The notes: generated from the sequence alone by a model not told the origin. A DNA stretch of 64,000 nucleotides from Rattus norvegicus (GCF_036323735.1 NC_086024.1:135311053-135375052), one strand, 5' to 3'. Positions 10,931 through 22,187 are shown, counted from the stretch's first letter. Translations and numbers: made by a program.

Positions 10931-12099
10931 CAGTGTGTTTTATAGTCTTAGATTCTTTAAAAACTACTTTCTATGCAAAAAGTTTCCAAGAGCATGGGAG
11001 AAGTCACTAATAAGGTTTCAGATCCTTTGATCTAAGATCATTAGGAAAAATACATCAAAAACTGTCTTTGCTTTTTTTGCCTTTGAATTTGTCTGCTATG
11101 TAAAGCTGCTAGACATCTCCCCTGCGTGTCTGTATTCCACCAGCACAGCGCTAGGTGTGCACAGCGTCTGGCCTCGGATGGCATAGTAAATTATTGGCAT
11201 AAGGGTACAGGAAGTGTCTGCTTGTGGACCCTTAGCCCCTTCCCACGTTGCTGTTTATGTCTTTGTGAGTCCCTCTGGATCACTCCTTGACTGAGGAGGT
11301 GACTTGAGGGAAGTGACCTTTGCCCCCAGCACTGCCTGCCTGTCTTGAGAGACAGAGTGGGGTGGGGGGAGATTGTAGGGATGGGGTTAGTTGAGAAACT
11401 TTGGGAGACAAGTGGGCAGGCAGACTCTCATTTGCCTGTATTACCTCGTGATCAGAGCACAGGCTGCTCTCCAGGAGCCCACAAGTGCAAGCGCAGAGAA
11501 CAGCATCCGGTGGGTAGCTTCCACTTTCCAGGATTGTTAGAGACAGGATGCCGGACCGAGGTACACCTCCTCAGCAGGTCTGTCCCAGCCCTGCAAGCTC
11601 ACTCCACCTGTGTCTGCTGAGCTGTAGAACCTGCAGCATCTCTGGGGCAGAAGGAGAGAGGCTAGGGACTCAAATAGCCTTCTTTCCTATTGAATGACCT
11701 CAACAGCTACTGAGAAGGTAAATCTGTTCTTGGGGAGGGAGGATCCCGTAATCACCCTCGTTCATTCACCACAGTGGTAATGGGCCTGTGTGTCAGGTGT
11801 ATTTAGGAGCTAAAGGCTTTTATTTATCTTGTTCTTGAGTTGGGCATTGTAAAATGGCACAGCATAATTCCAGAAAAGTTTCTGGAAAGTGAGGAATTTT
11901 CAGTCCTCACATTTCCATCGCCTCCCCACCAGCACCCCGACACTGCTCCAACTGGAAGTGCTCTTTTCTCTGAGAATAACTTTTTAAAGATAGGAAAAAT
12001 AGTGTAATAAATGAATAGAAAAATCTCAATTTTAAATGTAAAGAAAGCATAACTTAAGGAATCAAACATAACATTTTTAAACTACAATAATGGAACGGG

Positions 12100-12240
12100 C
12101 CAAAAGACAGCTTAGTGGGTAAAGACACTTGCCACAAACTCTGAGGCCCCAAGTTTGATTCCTGTCACCACATGGTGGAATGAAAAAACTATTTTCCCAC
12201 AGGTTGTACAACAATGAATAAATAAATTTACTTGAATGTA
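12100..12240 (+). mobile_element. B2-type SINE fragment
   Basis: AAGACAGCTTAGTGGGTAAA, then TTTGATTCCTGTCACCACAT and GGTGGAATG. Confidence 0.6.
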
Positions 12241-12564
12241 AAATAAGCCTGACATTGCATTTTCCTTATGTCCCTGCCTCTTATGTTCCTTATGCCTGTG
12301 AGATACCTTCATAGCCATGGATAGATATATCCTGTTTCTGTAGCACTTCCTGGCTCCTCCATAGATTTTTAACCCTCGTTTTTCTGGGTTGGGGGTGGAA
12401 ACTAGGTCTCAGGAAGAAACCTGTGTCCTGGCTATAACCCCTCGATTGCCCGTTGAGAGTAAGGAGGCTGAGCGCATGCACCCGTTGGAGCTTTGCAGTG
12501 TTTAAATAGCCGTTTACTTCCTAAAAACTGTGTTGCCAGAATGCTCCTAAAGTAAGTGCTCAGG

Positions 12565-12660
12565 CTGAAGGTGTAGTTTAATGGCAGACGTTTGCCCAAC
12601 GAGCACCAGGCCCTAGGCTCCCCCACTAGTACTTCTGGGAAAGGAAAAGGAACCTAAATG
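12565..12660 (+). mobile_element. ID/B4-like SINE fragment
   Basis: GAAGGTGTAGTTTAATGGCA, then GAGCACCAGGCCCTAGGCTC. Confidence 0.45.
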
Positions 12661-13000
12661 AATAAAATAAGAGCTGAGAGGCAGAGGGCACAGGACAGGT
12701 TGGTCTAAGCTACCACTGGATTGGGGGAACCAGTTTGGGAAACGGCAGAATCATGGAGGACGGGTGAGCATACGCTCCCTCTATCTGGTTGCTCTCGGGT
12801 CATTCACACTCTCTGATGGTGCTTGTGGCCCCGGTGCCATCCTCCAAGAGCTGGGATTCTTACCTAAAAGTTAGTGAGAAACGAAGGCTGTAAACCCGGA
12901 AAATGCCCAGGCTTTCAGTGCACACATACTGACAGCCAAACAGAACGCTCTTTCCGTTTGCAGGTTTTTTTTTTTCCCAGTGTCATTTTAAGTTGCAGCT

Positions 13001-13062
13001 TCCAGCCAATCAGCGAGCTCCAGGCCTAGTGACATCACGAAGCAGCCAGTTCCCTCCAGCTG
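13001..13062 (+). promoter_or_regulatory. Putative Ppp2r5c proximal promoter elements
   Basis: A consensus CCAAT box (CCAATCAG, 13006-13013), a one-mismatch CRE/ATF site (TGACATCA, 13030-13037) and an E-box (CAGCTG, 13057-13062) lie 95-150 bp before the ATG of exon 1. CCAAT (NF-Y) about 20 bp from a CRE-like site is a common mammalian promoter arrangement. No classical TATA box and only modest CpG content are seen. The transcription start is unknown. Confidence 0.5.
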
Positions 13063-13101
13063 CAGAGAGCTCCAGTTTGTCTTTTTTTTTTTAAAACTAA
13101 A

Positions 13102-13125
13102 ATGGAGGCTGGTTTCTTGCCCTAA
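13102..13125 (+). CDS. Upstream ORF in the Ppp2r5c 5' leader (7 codons)
   Basis: An ATG at 13102 with A at -3 and G at +4 (strong Kozak context) opens a 7-residue frame, MEAGFLP, ending at TAA 13123-13125. It ends 31 nt before the main Ppp2r5c ATG, whose own context is weak. If the transcript starts upstream of 13102, most scanning ribosomes should meet this ATG first, so it could damp or regulate translation of the gamma isoform. Whether it is transcribed cannot be told from sequence. Confidence 0.45.
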   Translation: MEAGFLP

Positions 13126-13156
13126 GGAGTACAGCGCCCTTCCCGCTGGAGCCTAG

Positions 13157-13250
13157 ATGTTGACATGTAATAAAGCGGGCAGCGGGATGGTGGTGGATGC
13201 GGCCAGCTCCAACGGGCCTTTCCAGCCCGTGGCCCTTCTCCACATTCGAG
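13157..13250 (+). CDS. Ppp2r5c: Ppp2r5c first coding exon (PP2A B56-gamma, residues 1-31)
   Basis: This exon encodes the N-terminus of the B56-gamma regulatory subunit of protein phosphatase 2A. The subunit binds the A/C core enzyme and directs it to substrates; p53 and Mdm2 are known clients of this isoform. The reading starts MLTCNKAGSGMVVDAASSNG and continues through a P/F/Q/P segment to ...LLHIR. It matches the human gamma N-terminus as I remember it, apart from a few substitutions. The exon ends with a single G before a strong donor (CGAG|GTGAGT at 13251). That G is completed by AT at 52304 to give Asp32, so the phase fits exactly. This stretch is the isoform-variable tail before the HEAT-repeat core. 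The ATG has a weak context (T at -3 and +4), whereas Met11 (13187) has G at -3 and +4. The 5' UTR boundary is not visible. Gene identity is very secure; start choice rests on family precedent. Confidence 0.96.
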
Positions 13251-14007
13251 GTGAGTTATTGTGTGTTACTGACCGGAACCTTCCGTGGGTAGTTAATAAA
13301 TGGCTATTGTGCTTTGGATAGGAAAAGCAGGAAGTCTAACCAGCGGAGTCCCCTTCACGTTGACGGGACTGAGCCCGAGCAGGCAGGGGGTGTCACCTCC
13401 GATCGGTGGGCATTTTACACATTACTTACGGGGCCTGAGGCTCAGGAGGCCTTGCACGCAGAGTTCAAAGCTGGTTTTTCTGCTTTCTCCCTGCTCTCCC
13501 ATCCCCCTTTCGAGGCTGTGCTGATGTCAAAGGATGTGAAGTCACTGCCCGGGGAAGGTCTTGGGTGGGGGAAGGAAAGAGAGGCGGGCCGGCGGGCCTG
13601 GCTAAGTTGTCTGCTCGCGGAGTTTGTTACCTTGGTGCTAGCGTTGGTTAGTACTGCAAGGGTTTTGCCAGGGACACAGCTTCAAATTACAGATGGATTG
13701 CAGGCAGAGAATGTGCAGAATTGATCAAAAGGGAACTTCATTTTGGAGGATGCGTACTCTAGCCGTGCAGCCTGAAGGGAGCTAGGCTCCTGCTTGCGAT
13801 ACTGAGACCTGCTGGGGTTCGGTTGTTCAGTGTTAGCTCTGAGCTTTAGAGCAGTGCGAATGCTTTGCATTTACAAAGGCTTTGTTAAGATTTAAAAGGG
13901 CAACAAGTTCTCAGTGTGGATATAGGTCACGGGAATGCCCAGCCTGTTGGAAGAAGTGTGTAGCTCTCTCCATCCTCCTTGAAATGCTGTAGAAATTGGC
14001 TTCCACA

Positions 14008-14056
14008 ATGGCTAAGTCTAAGACCTCGGCCAGGAAGAAGCAGAGGGTGACCACAG
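14008..14056 (+). other. Hypothetical alternative first coding exon (phase-compatible)
   Basis: An ATG with strong context (A at -3, G at +4) opens a very basic frame, MAKSKTSARKKQRVTT. It is followed by one base and a CAG|GTG donor-like site at 14057. That leaves phase 1, exactly what exon 2 accepts. I do not recognise this N-terminus. Chance alone gives the phase one time in three, and the donor is mediocre (GTGCCT). Confidence 0.15.
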
Positions 14057-14194
14057 GTGCCTTAGCTGCAGGACCCAGGCAGAAACAATATGTATGTTGT
14101 TTCTGACCATTGGCTAACGCGCAGAAACTTGACTGGATTACAGGTAGAAAAAGTCCTATATTAATACATTTAAGGTGCCTTATGGGTGATTTTT

Positions 14195-14418
14195 TTAAAT
14201 TTTTTCATTTTTATTTTATGATGTGTATATTTTGCTTGCATGTGTGTCTCTGTACCACATGCATGCCTGGGCCCACAGAGGTCAGAAGAAGGCTTCATAT
14301 TCTTCAGAACTGGAGTTAGGGATGCCGATGAACCACCATGCAGGTGCTAGGAACAGAGCCCAGATCTCTCCAACAGCAACAAGTGGGCCTAACCACTGAG
14401 CCATCTCTCCAACCTCAA
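14195..14418 (-). mobile_element. B3-type SINE, antisense
   Basis: It reads TTTTGCTTGCATGTGTGTCT, CACAGAGGTCAGAAGAAGGC and, at the end, AACCACTGAGCCATCTCTCC. Confidence 0.88.
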
Positions 14419-14559
14419 CAGCCCTCTTGGTTTGTTAGCCTTCTGGTGTTTATTAGACACCTGATACTCTGGTTCTTTTTGGAATTAGGAATTTGTTCAA
14501 AAATAGAATCATTTGGTTTTACATTTTATAAATAGAATCATTAATTTTTGGGAGGCCCT

Positions 14560-16780
14560 GCTAGTTCCAGACTTTACCATACCTTGTCATGGAGTGTCCC
14601 CCCCTATCTGTTCCATGTCTAATTGTCAAGGAAACGGAAGTGCCTGACCCTGAAAGGGTTTTCAGAAAGAAACCTGTAGCATCCTAAACCTAGCTAGTGA
14701 CTCAGCTGATGGAGCAGCTCCTAACTGTTAGTCTCTGGGAATACTCGATCTCCTCCAAAGACTTCCTAAAGCCACTGTCCCTGTTTATTGTCTTAACCTC
14801 GGGCAGTGTGCACCAGGTACTGAAGGTCTTCTAAAGCGGCTGACCTTGAGCTCCCCCTCGCCACAGTCCCCTGCTGAGAGGGACAGAGACCAGGAAGAAA
14901 CACCTGTGGGCTGGGAGCCCTGGGAAGCCCAGGAGCCTGACGTGCTGGGAAGGGAGGGACTGGAGAGGGCTGTCCCCACCCCTACCCCTCCTTAAGGCTG
15001 AGGGGGTCTTTCACCCCAAAGGGAATACAACTTGCCCAAGATCACATAGCCCTTAAATGGTAGGACTAGAGTCCCAGTTTCGGAAGCTGTCTTGTCTTGT
15101 TGGCTGTCTTTAGAATTCACTTTTGGGAATTTGTGGATGTTGGCAGAATGTCTTGCCAGAGGATTACAGCTTCTTCCCTGGTGCCTGCTCGCCTGTTCAG
15201 TTCAATGGCCCCGTTTTGCATAACAGTTTTGCACCCAGAGTTAATTTCTTATTCATTTTGCATACCTTGTGTTTGACAATACCACACACTAGGCTGTCCT
15301 AACTTGGAACTTGAGCGAGGAACTTGAGCGATGCAGTGGCCTGCTTTCACAGTGGGTGGGGACACTGGGGTGGGGGCTGTCCAGTCACAGTGACTGCTGC
15401 TGCTCACCTGATTGTGGTCCCAGTTCGGTAGCTGGTGACGCTGATAATGAATCATGTGGGGAATTTGCCGTTCCTAAAAGTTCAGGTGTGAAGGAAGACG
15501 GTTTAACCAGGTGTAGGCCTGACTGCCTGCAGGGAGAGCGACGCTGTAAATTTAGCTTGACGACTTAGATCCTGCATTTGCAGCACTGTCCAAGAGAGCA
15601 GTCTGCCGAGATGAGAACACACTTTGTGATGTCCACTCTACTAGCCCGTGGCCACATGTGACCGTCAAGCACTTAAAATTCTTTATTTTAGATAAGTGTC
15701 AGCCAGGGTTGTCAAATTGGACAGCAAAGGTCTAGTCTGGAATTGGCACTCTTTGAAGTAAAGTCCAGACTGTAAATATTTTTGCCCTGAGCAAAAGCAG
15801 CTACAAAGGTAAAGGAAGAGGCACCTGTCACCCACAGAGGTTTATTTACACATGCAGGGGGCAGGCTCCCCACCTGCTCTAGCTACTCCTGCGTGTCTGA
15901 GCTGCCTGTGAAGAGGAGTAGAACATGGTTCCTGAAGCTTCCAGCATCGCCTCTCCTGCCATCCATGGCTCGCTGGAGCTCAGCTGACCCACCTCAGAGC
16001 TAGGCGTCAGGCAGAGACAGCTCAGCCAGAAAGAGGCCAGTGACCAGGAAGGAAGCAGGACAGGCAGCCTGGAACTTCTTCCTGATGACAGTACCTGAAT
16101 TCAGGGCCATCAGAAAGTCTTCCACCTGTTAACCTTGTGCTGATTGATGTCCTAGCAACTTCCGGGTAACAGTGGGGACATCTAGCTGGTAGCAGGAGAG
16201 CCGGTGGTCCTTTTTAAAATAGCCTCTTTCTCCTGGGAAGTGGGGTCTAATGAAGGGAACCCTGCTCTGTCTCAGATGCTTGCTGGGCTGGTGGGTGTTC
16301 ACGTTGCCAGTGAGAAAGACAACTCCATGCAGGAAGCAGGTGAAGCAGCTGACCCTCCATCCCGCCTCCATTTCCCACACAGGGACCGCGCAGCGCGGGT
16401 GGGCGGGTGCTCAGGACACACTGAGGCGGGTGTTGTCTAAGCGCTGGCCAGAATGGGATCCACTGTTAGCCACAGTCTCAAAGCAAGGGAGGGAAGCTGC
16501 CCGAGTGAACGTAAAGTAAGGACTCCTTCTCTGGTTGCCTGGAGTTAACTTCGTGAGCCGCTGTCACCCACCCACCCTCTGAGAGGCAGAGTATCGGAAG
16601 GAGCAGAGCACCCTCCCTGCGCATGCACCTTCTGGGGAAGGGGTGTGTGTGAAGGCTGCAGTAACTACTTCTGCCCTTGGAGTGGGGAGAAGGCCTACTC
16701 ACGTGGTTGTTGCCTGAGAGTAAAAGCCATTTTCTGATTTTTTTTCATTGAGACATGCTAATTGTGTGGAAGAATGAGAG
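14560..16780. other. Intronic stretch without recognised features
   Basis: Ordinary non-coding DNA. The small open frames on both strands have no recognisable family and no codon-like pattern. Confidence 0.6.
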
Positions 16781-16781
16781 G

Positions 16782-16925
16782 GGAGACTGGGGATATGGCT
16801 CAGTTGGTAGCCATTGCCCGGTGTCCACGGAGCCCAGGGCAAGGGTTGGGTTCTCGGGCGCTCTGGAGGTAGAGACAGGAAGATGAGAAGCTGGGACTTC
16901 ATAGCTCAAAGACAACAGCCTGGGC
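16782..16925 (+). mobile_element. B4-type composite SINE
   Basis: An ID-like head (GACTGGGGATATGGCTCAGT) is joined to a B1-like second half (GGAGGTAGAGACAGGAAGAT). Confidence 0.65.
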
Positions 16926-17566
16926 TCTGAGAACCTGGGCTAGGTATCCTGGGAGGGCAGGTGGGGGTAGGAAGAGAATTGGTGGCAGGTCAGAGGCACA
17001 GCTGGCGTGCGCCAGCCTGCACCTGCTGTGTGTTTGCCCTGTAGTACTTTGCAGGCCCAAGGAGCCCTGGCTTGCTCACTTGCTCTTAGCGATCCAGCCT
17101 GCTGGTCAGCATCTATCCTAGTGTGTCTCAACCTCTGGCCATCCAGCCTGGGGGCCTACTGTGTGGATGCTGCCTCAGGTGTCTGTCCCAGAGGCAGAAG
17201 CAGCATTGACTACAGGTTTGTGAGTTTCAGGACCAAGGCCACGTCCACCTGCCCACTTCTCCTTTTCAGTCACTCCAATGGTGAAAGACATTATTTTTCC
17301 TGTTTTCCTTCTGGAGAGAAAGGGGAGTGCCTTCTGCAGGACCACAGAAATGCAGTGAGTCTAAGACAATCAGAGCCCAATACAGCTCCTGTCACAGAAT
17401 TTCGAGGTGAGGGGAACAGTCATTGTTTCCTGCACACAGGACTTTTTGTATCCTGTGATGTCTGAGGAGCAGCAGTCCTTACTTATGAGAAAGTAAGGCT
17501 TGCTGTGGGTCATACACACCCACTTACTTCCTCACAGGCTTTTGTTTTTTTCTTAAGATTTTTTTA

Positions 17567-17571
<5 letters not shown>

Positions 17572-17638
<67 letters not shown>
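17572..17638. repeat. Compound microsatellite (GA)n(GT)n
   Basis: About 35 bp of GA is followed directly by about 32 bp of GT. It lies at the end of the adjoining B3-like SINE. Confidence 0.95.
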
Positions 17639-17640
<2 letters not shown>

Positions 17641-17800
17641 CACATTTGAGTGCAGGAACCCAAGGAGGCCACAAGAGGGCACCGGATCTCCTGCACCTGG
17701 ATTTACAGGTGGTGTGAGTCACTAGACACTGGTGCTAGGAGATTCTGATCCTCTGCAGGGGCAGAAGTGCTTAATGACAGGGCCATCTCTCCAGCCCCCA
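17639..17800 (-). mobile_element. B3-type SINE, antisense
   Basis: CACAAGAGGGCACCGGATCT, GATCCTCTGCAGGGGCAG, and at the end GGGCCATCTCTCCAGCCCC. Confidence 0.8.
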
Positions 17801-17824
17801 AAAGCTTTTTCTTAAACCACGTGT

Positions 17825-17950
17825 GATAGAATGTATTCCTAGCCCTCTGGAAGGTTAAGACAGGGAGGATTGTTTTAAGATCAAGGCCAGTCTGAGGTGC
17901 ATAGCCAATTTTAAGGCCAACCTGGGCTATGTAGCAAAAACCAGACAAGG
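17825..17950 (+). mobile_element. B1-type SINE, diverged
   Basis: TTCCTAGCCCTCTGGAAGGT, then CAAGGCCAGTCTGAGGTGCA and GGCCAACCTGGGCTATGTAG. Confidence 0.55.
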
Positions 17951-17954
17951 CTCA

Positions 17955-18150
17955 AAAGATGGCCACAGGTGAAGGAGCTAGCCGCCAAGCCCCTAACTCC
18001 ACTCCAATTCCTGGAGTCCACATGGTGAAAAGAGAGAACCAGTTCTTACAGGTTGTCATCTGACCTTCATACACAGGCTGTGGTATGTATATTGTATGTG
18101 CCTGCATGTGCGCGTGAGCGTGCACTCGGACACACACACACACTAGAGTT
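17955..18150 (+). mobile_element. tRNA-derived SINE (B2/B4-like) with CA tail
   Basis: TCCACATGGTGAAAAGAGAG, TTACAGGTTGTCATCTGACC, then an alternating GTGC/CACA tail. Confidence 0.6.
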
Positions 18151-18377
18151 TTTGTAATGTAATTTTGAAAATGTTTAAAGCCTTCCTTTTTAACTGTGAC
18201 AGAGACTGCCCGAAGCAAGGACTCTCTGTGCAGATGGAGGGCTGGTTTTATCTTAGGTTTGTGAATTATTCCTAAGTCAAAAAAATCGTTCTGGTTTAAG
18301 AATGCAAGCTAAAGTGTAATGGTTAAACACCGTGAGTAAATGTAGATCAGCTTCGTGTTTGGTAAAGTACAAAACCA

Positions 18378-18510
18378 AGGGGCCGACAGGACTGCTCAGA
18401 GGAAGGGGCTGGTGATCTGAGTTCTGTCTCAGCAACCCACGTGGTGAGGGAGAGAACCGAGTCCTTGTCCTCTGCCCTCTGACGTGTGCGCACACACGTG
18501 CTGAAATATA
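18378..18510 (+). mobile_element. tRNA-derived SINE (B2/B4-like)
   Basis: GACAGGACTGCTCAGAGGAA, GATCTGAGTTCTGTCTCAGC, GTGAGGGAGAGAACCGAGTC. Confidence 0.6.
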
Positions 18511-18549
18511 TTTAAAATATTATTTTAAAATAACTACAAGATCAAGCTG

Positions 18550-18670
18550 TGATGGAGTGGTGCTCACCTGTAATTCTGGCACTGCAAGACTGATATAAAA
18601 TTATCAAAACCTCAAGACTAACTCGAGATGTTTGTAAGTTCAAGGCCAACCTGGGGCACACACCTGAGGT
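18550..18670 (+). mobile_element. Diverged B1-like SINE
   Basis: GTGATGGAGTGGTGCTCACC TG, then AAGTTCAAGGCCAACCTGGG. Confidence 0.45.
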
Positions 18671-19544
18671 GAAGCCTGTTAACTGTGGGTTTGGGCAGTT
18701 GGGGAGCACTGTGTGCTGCTGTCCCCTGTGCTGTGGACTTCCTTGGTTGTCTGGGTGTGGTACTGCAAGGGAATGCAGACTGAAGTTTATCAGGGAAGCA
18801 CCAGGATCTCTGCTAGTCTCAGGTAGCATGCTAACACAAACAGCGTGGGGTCCAGGGAAGGAGATGCCCCAATATCCATTCACTTGTACATAGGCTTCAA
18901 GGTTTTCATGATGCTTGAAGGAAGACTGTTAGAGAAGCTGTGCTTTAGGAAGAGTGCGATAGGCCTGTTGAAGCATAAGAATCGTTCCCTAAGTGGTCAG
19001 CAGCTGCCCTGTGTGGGTTGTTTTACCCCTGGCTGCTGACTCACAGAGGCTGCACAGCTCCCCATGTATTTTGAGGTCTGTGCTTGATTTGATATTGACA
19101 GCATTCCTACTGGCCTTACATAGTAACTAGCTGCCTGTACGGTACTTGAGATAAAACCAAGGTTTCTTCTGAGTTTCAGGGTAAGGACAAAGACACACGA
19201 TTAGATCCAAGCCCCTTGTTATATCAGGTACGTGAGCCTAGAAATAGGAATAATAATTCGATTTCCCTCAGCACTGTTTGCGAGAGGGATAAACAGGAAG
19301 TATAAGTCAGTAACTTAAGATGAAATGTCTCTCCATATGTTAGTGGTGGCTGTGGGGACCCTTTTGTGGGGTACCTGTGGTACTTTCTGGAGCCCAAGAG
19401 CCAACCACAGTTACAGCTGGGACACCTGTGTGTTTACTGCCCTTGAAGTTCAGTTGAGGTCTGTTTGTCTCTGGCTTCCCAAGCCTTTTCATCTCCTACT
19501 GTGTTGCCACCCTAAAGCAGCCCTCAGAGCCCTGTGAGCGTGTG

Positions 19545-19665
19545 TGAAGTCATCTGCTGGGCGATTCCAGGGGCCACCTCGAACTCCTGGGCTCAAGAAG
19601 CCCTCCCGTTTCAGCCTCCCATGTGTCTGGGACTGCAGGCGTGTGCACCGTGCCTGGCTGACGCT
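19545..19665 (-). mobile_element. B1/proto-B1-like SINE, antisense
   Basis: CTCGAACTCCTGGGCTCAAG, then TTTCAGCCTCCCATGTGTCT and GGGACTGCAGGCGTGTGCAC. Confidence 0.65.
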
Positions 19666-19900
19666 GGTGTGAGTCATCAGGAAGCACTGATGCTCTGCTT
19701 TTCTTTCGGCTTACTTTAACCTTTTCCCTGTCAGATTAGACAGCATTTGAACTAAGTGAGATCTCAGGTGTAACCCTGTCTTACTATTTTAATTTTTAAT
19801 ATCGTGGTGCTTTTGTAGAGCTTGATATGTTAATATTTTAGGGATTTTACCATCTCTTTATCATTTGCATATGACAGCTTTTATCATATGCTGAATTTTT

Positions 19901-19993
19901 TTTTTCTTTTTCTTTTTTTTCGGAGCTGGGGACCGAACCCAGGGCCTTGCGCTTGCTAGGCAAGTGCTCTACCACTGAGCTAAATCCCCAACC
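19901..19993 (-). mobile_element. ID element, antisense, with target duplication
   Basis: CATATGCTGAATTTTT at 19885-19900 is repeated at 19994-20009, flanking a complete antisense ID core. Confidence 0.97.
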
Positions 19994-21111
19994 CATATGC
20001 TGAATTTTTTGTCTGCTGACTATGTTGCCCATAAGTGCTGTTTCTAAATTGTGGTGCTTTAACATATAAAGTCCTGAGAACAGTAGTAGTCTGTTCTAGA
20101 GAGCAATCAGAGCTCTTGCAAAGTTGCTGGCCCTTCAGTCCAGGTAGGCTTCAGAGAAGAGGTGGGAGGAGGTGCATACTGAAGCTGGTTTCTGTTCCCA
20201 CACAGCTCTGTGTAGGCCAAATGCACCCAAGGGCCACACACTCAGAACTCAGTGGTTGTGACAACCCTGCAGCCTACAGAGAACCATGCACACCAGGAGC
20301 CCCAGAGTCGCAGAGCTGCCTTGAAGGGGTCTCTGCAGGGGTGCCTTTCAGATAGCCATCACAGGAAGAGCAGTGTGTAGAGCCTGGCTCGATGTTGAGA
20401 CAGTGTTGGGTAAACAGCTACTTTCATAGACTAAGGTAGCAGTGGCCACGGTGACTCCGACGGGCACGTGCCTGTCTGACTTGATGAAGCATGAAAGTAT
20501 TCACGTTAGAAAATCCCACCTCCGACACAAACTTTCTCAAGTCTGTGATGAAGTGCACAGCGCCCATGGAGGCGTCTCGGGACGGCTGCATCTCAGCTGG
20601 CCTCAGTGCTTTGGCTCTGCTGAGGAAACGCCCCTCCTGGTAAATTGAATTATAAGCTTACTTCTCTTGCCGCGTTCCTAGGGCCATCACTTTTGCTTGA
20701 AATACCAAAAGCCACACTGTGTTTATGACATGAACATTTTGGCTTATTTCCTCAGAAATCCAAAGAGTGAGCTGATATGCTCAAGGAAACAGTCTCCACT
20801 ACCTTTCACCTCTTATAAATCTTTAGCTTTCAAACCAAGTGTCACTTTTGGAAAATTTGTATCTGCCATTGTAGGTATGAAAGCTCCCAGGAAAGACTGT
20901 CCTGCTGGGTTTGGTGGTGTTGCCCGCTTACAGTGGGAGGTCTGTAGTGCTCCAGTATGCTCCTAGGGACCAACTAGTAACACAGCGCAAGACGTAACCA
21001 GCAGCAGAGCCGCTGACTGTGCACTGCACACTAGGGTTTCCAGTATCTGAAGTCTCATCAACACAGCCTCAGACCCACGGTGCAGCCAATACATAAGAAG
21101 GTGGCATTTGT

Positions 21112-21225
21112 TGGGCAGGTGTAGTAGCTGGTGCATGCAGGAGGCTGAGGCAGGAGCATCACTGTTAGCTTCAGGCTAGCTTGGACTACAGAGTAAGACA
21201 GTGTCAAAAATCAGCCAATCAAAAA
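21112..21225 (+). mobile_element. B1-type SINE, diverged
   Basis: GCAGGTGTAGTAGCTGGTGC, then GGAGGCTGAGGCAGGAGCAT and an A-rich end. Confidence 0.6.
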
Positions 21226-21314
21226 TACCAACAAAAGTAAATAAAGTTGCACTGTCACTTGCTGAGTTTTAATGTCAGATGGGAGCCATTAGAAAGGCTC
21301 AGGCTGCTGGAGTG

Positions 21315-21395
21315 TGTGTGTGAGTGTGTGAGAGAGAGGGAGAAGGAGAGAGAGAGACAGAGAGAGAGACAGAGAGCGCGCGCGTGAGCACCCGT
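21315..21395. repeat. GT/GA/GC-rich low-complexity repeat
   Basis: TGTGTGAG and AGAGAGACAG runs end in GCGCGCGCGTGAG. Confidence 0.8.
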
Positions 21396-22026
21396 GCGTT
21401 TCCCATGCCCCTTAATGAAAACAACTTACCACAGGAAGTTGAGCAGAGGCAGCCATGCAAACCCGCTGCCTTCTGCTAAGTCTGCTGTCAAAGACACACA
21501 CCAAAGTGTAGAATAGAATAGTGCCATTTCCTCTAAAAGAATAAGTCTGTTTTTGGTAAGGGTGTGGTCTGACATAAGCTAGGCCTATTAATAACCATTT
21601 TTAAGGAGAGGGTGACATTAAAAATTTCCCTCTGTGGCCTGAAACTCTGGGTATAACCCACCTAGTGCAAGCTCATTGTCTTCGTAGAACCCTGACACTG
21701 TGAGTGGGTAAGTGGTTCCTGACACCGCAAAACTCAGAAAGCCTTATCCCAAGAGTCTCCAGCCCAGACTGGAAGTGAGTGAGCCTAACTAGCCCTGTGT
21801 CTCCCAGAGCCGGTGTCTCGTGTGTTCTGCTCAGATCCTTACAACAAAGCAAACAACATAGGCCGGGTGAGCTAAGCAGTGAATCCTGAGACTGTGGCGG
21901 GCTCCCGGGCTGTGCAGGGTGAGCCTCACTGACTCCCACACATCTTGCTTAGTGTCCTTTATCTTTTTAAAAACCTGTTTTGAAATCCTTTTCATTTGAT
22001 GCATATATGATTAAACCACCTTTGCA

Positions 22027-22187
22027 TTTTTGTTTGTTTATTTTTGTTTTGTTTTCAAGATGGGATTTCTCTGTGTAACTCGGGCCGTCCTGGAGCTCAT
22101 TGTGTAGACCAGGCTAGCCTCAAATTCACAGAGATCCTCCTGCCTCCGCCTCCCAGATTAAAGGCATGTGGCACCACTGTCTAGCTT
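22027..22187 (-). mobile_element. B1-type SINE, antisense
   Basis: Clear B1: TTTCTCTGTGTAACTCGGGC, CATTGTGTAGACCAGGCTAG, TCCTCCTGCCTCCGCCTCCC. Confidence 0.92.

Larger units (their letters stand above)
1..13000. other. Upstream flank of the gamma first exon
   Basis: No coding exon is recognised. PPP2R5C is known to have alternative upstream first exons in other mammals, so this may be intron of a longer isoform or intergenic DNA; the sequence alone does not decide. Repeats in it are listed separately. Between them, 1-460, 1610-2380, 3010-3460, 4350-5880, 6280-8010, 10240-10850 and 10940-12100 look like ordinary non-coding DNA. Confidence 0.6.

Noticed and set aside
14008..14106. Short MAKSK... 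frame as a ribosomal protein L29 pseudogene
   Set aside because: Only the first five residues resemble L29; the remainder does not match.
17007..17465. 152-codon frame with a hydrophobic start
   Set aside because: No recognisable family and no supporting splice or promoter signal. It appears to be chance.
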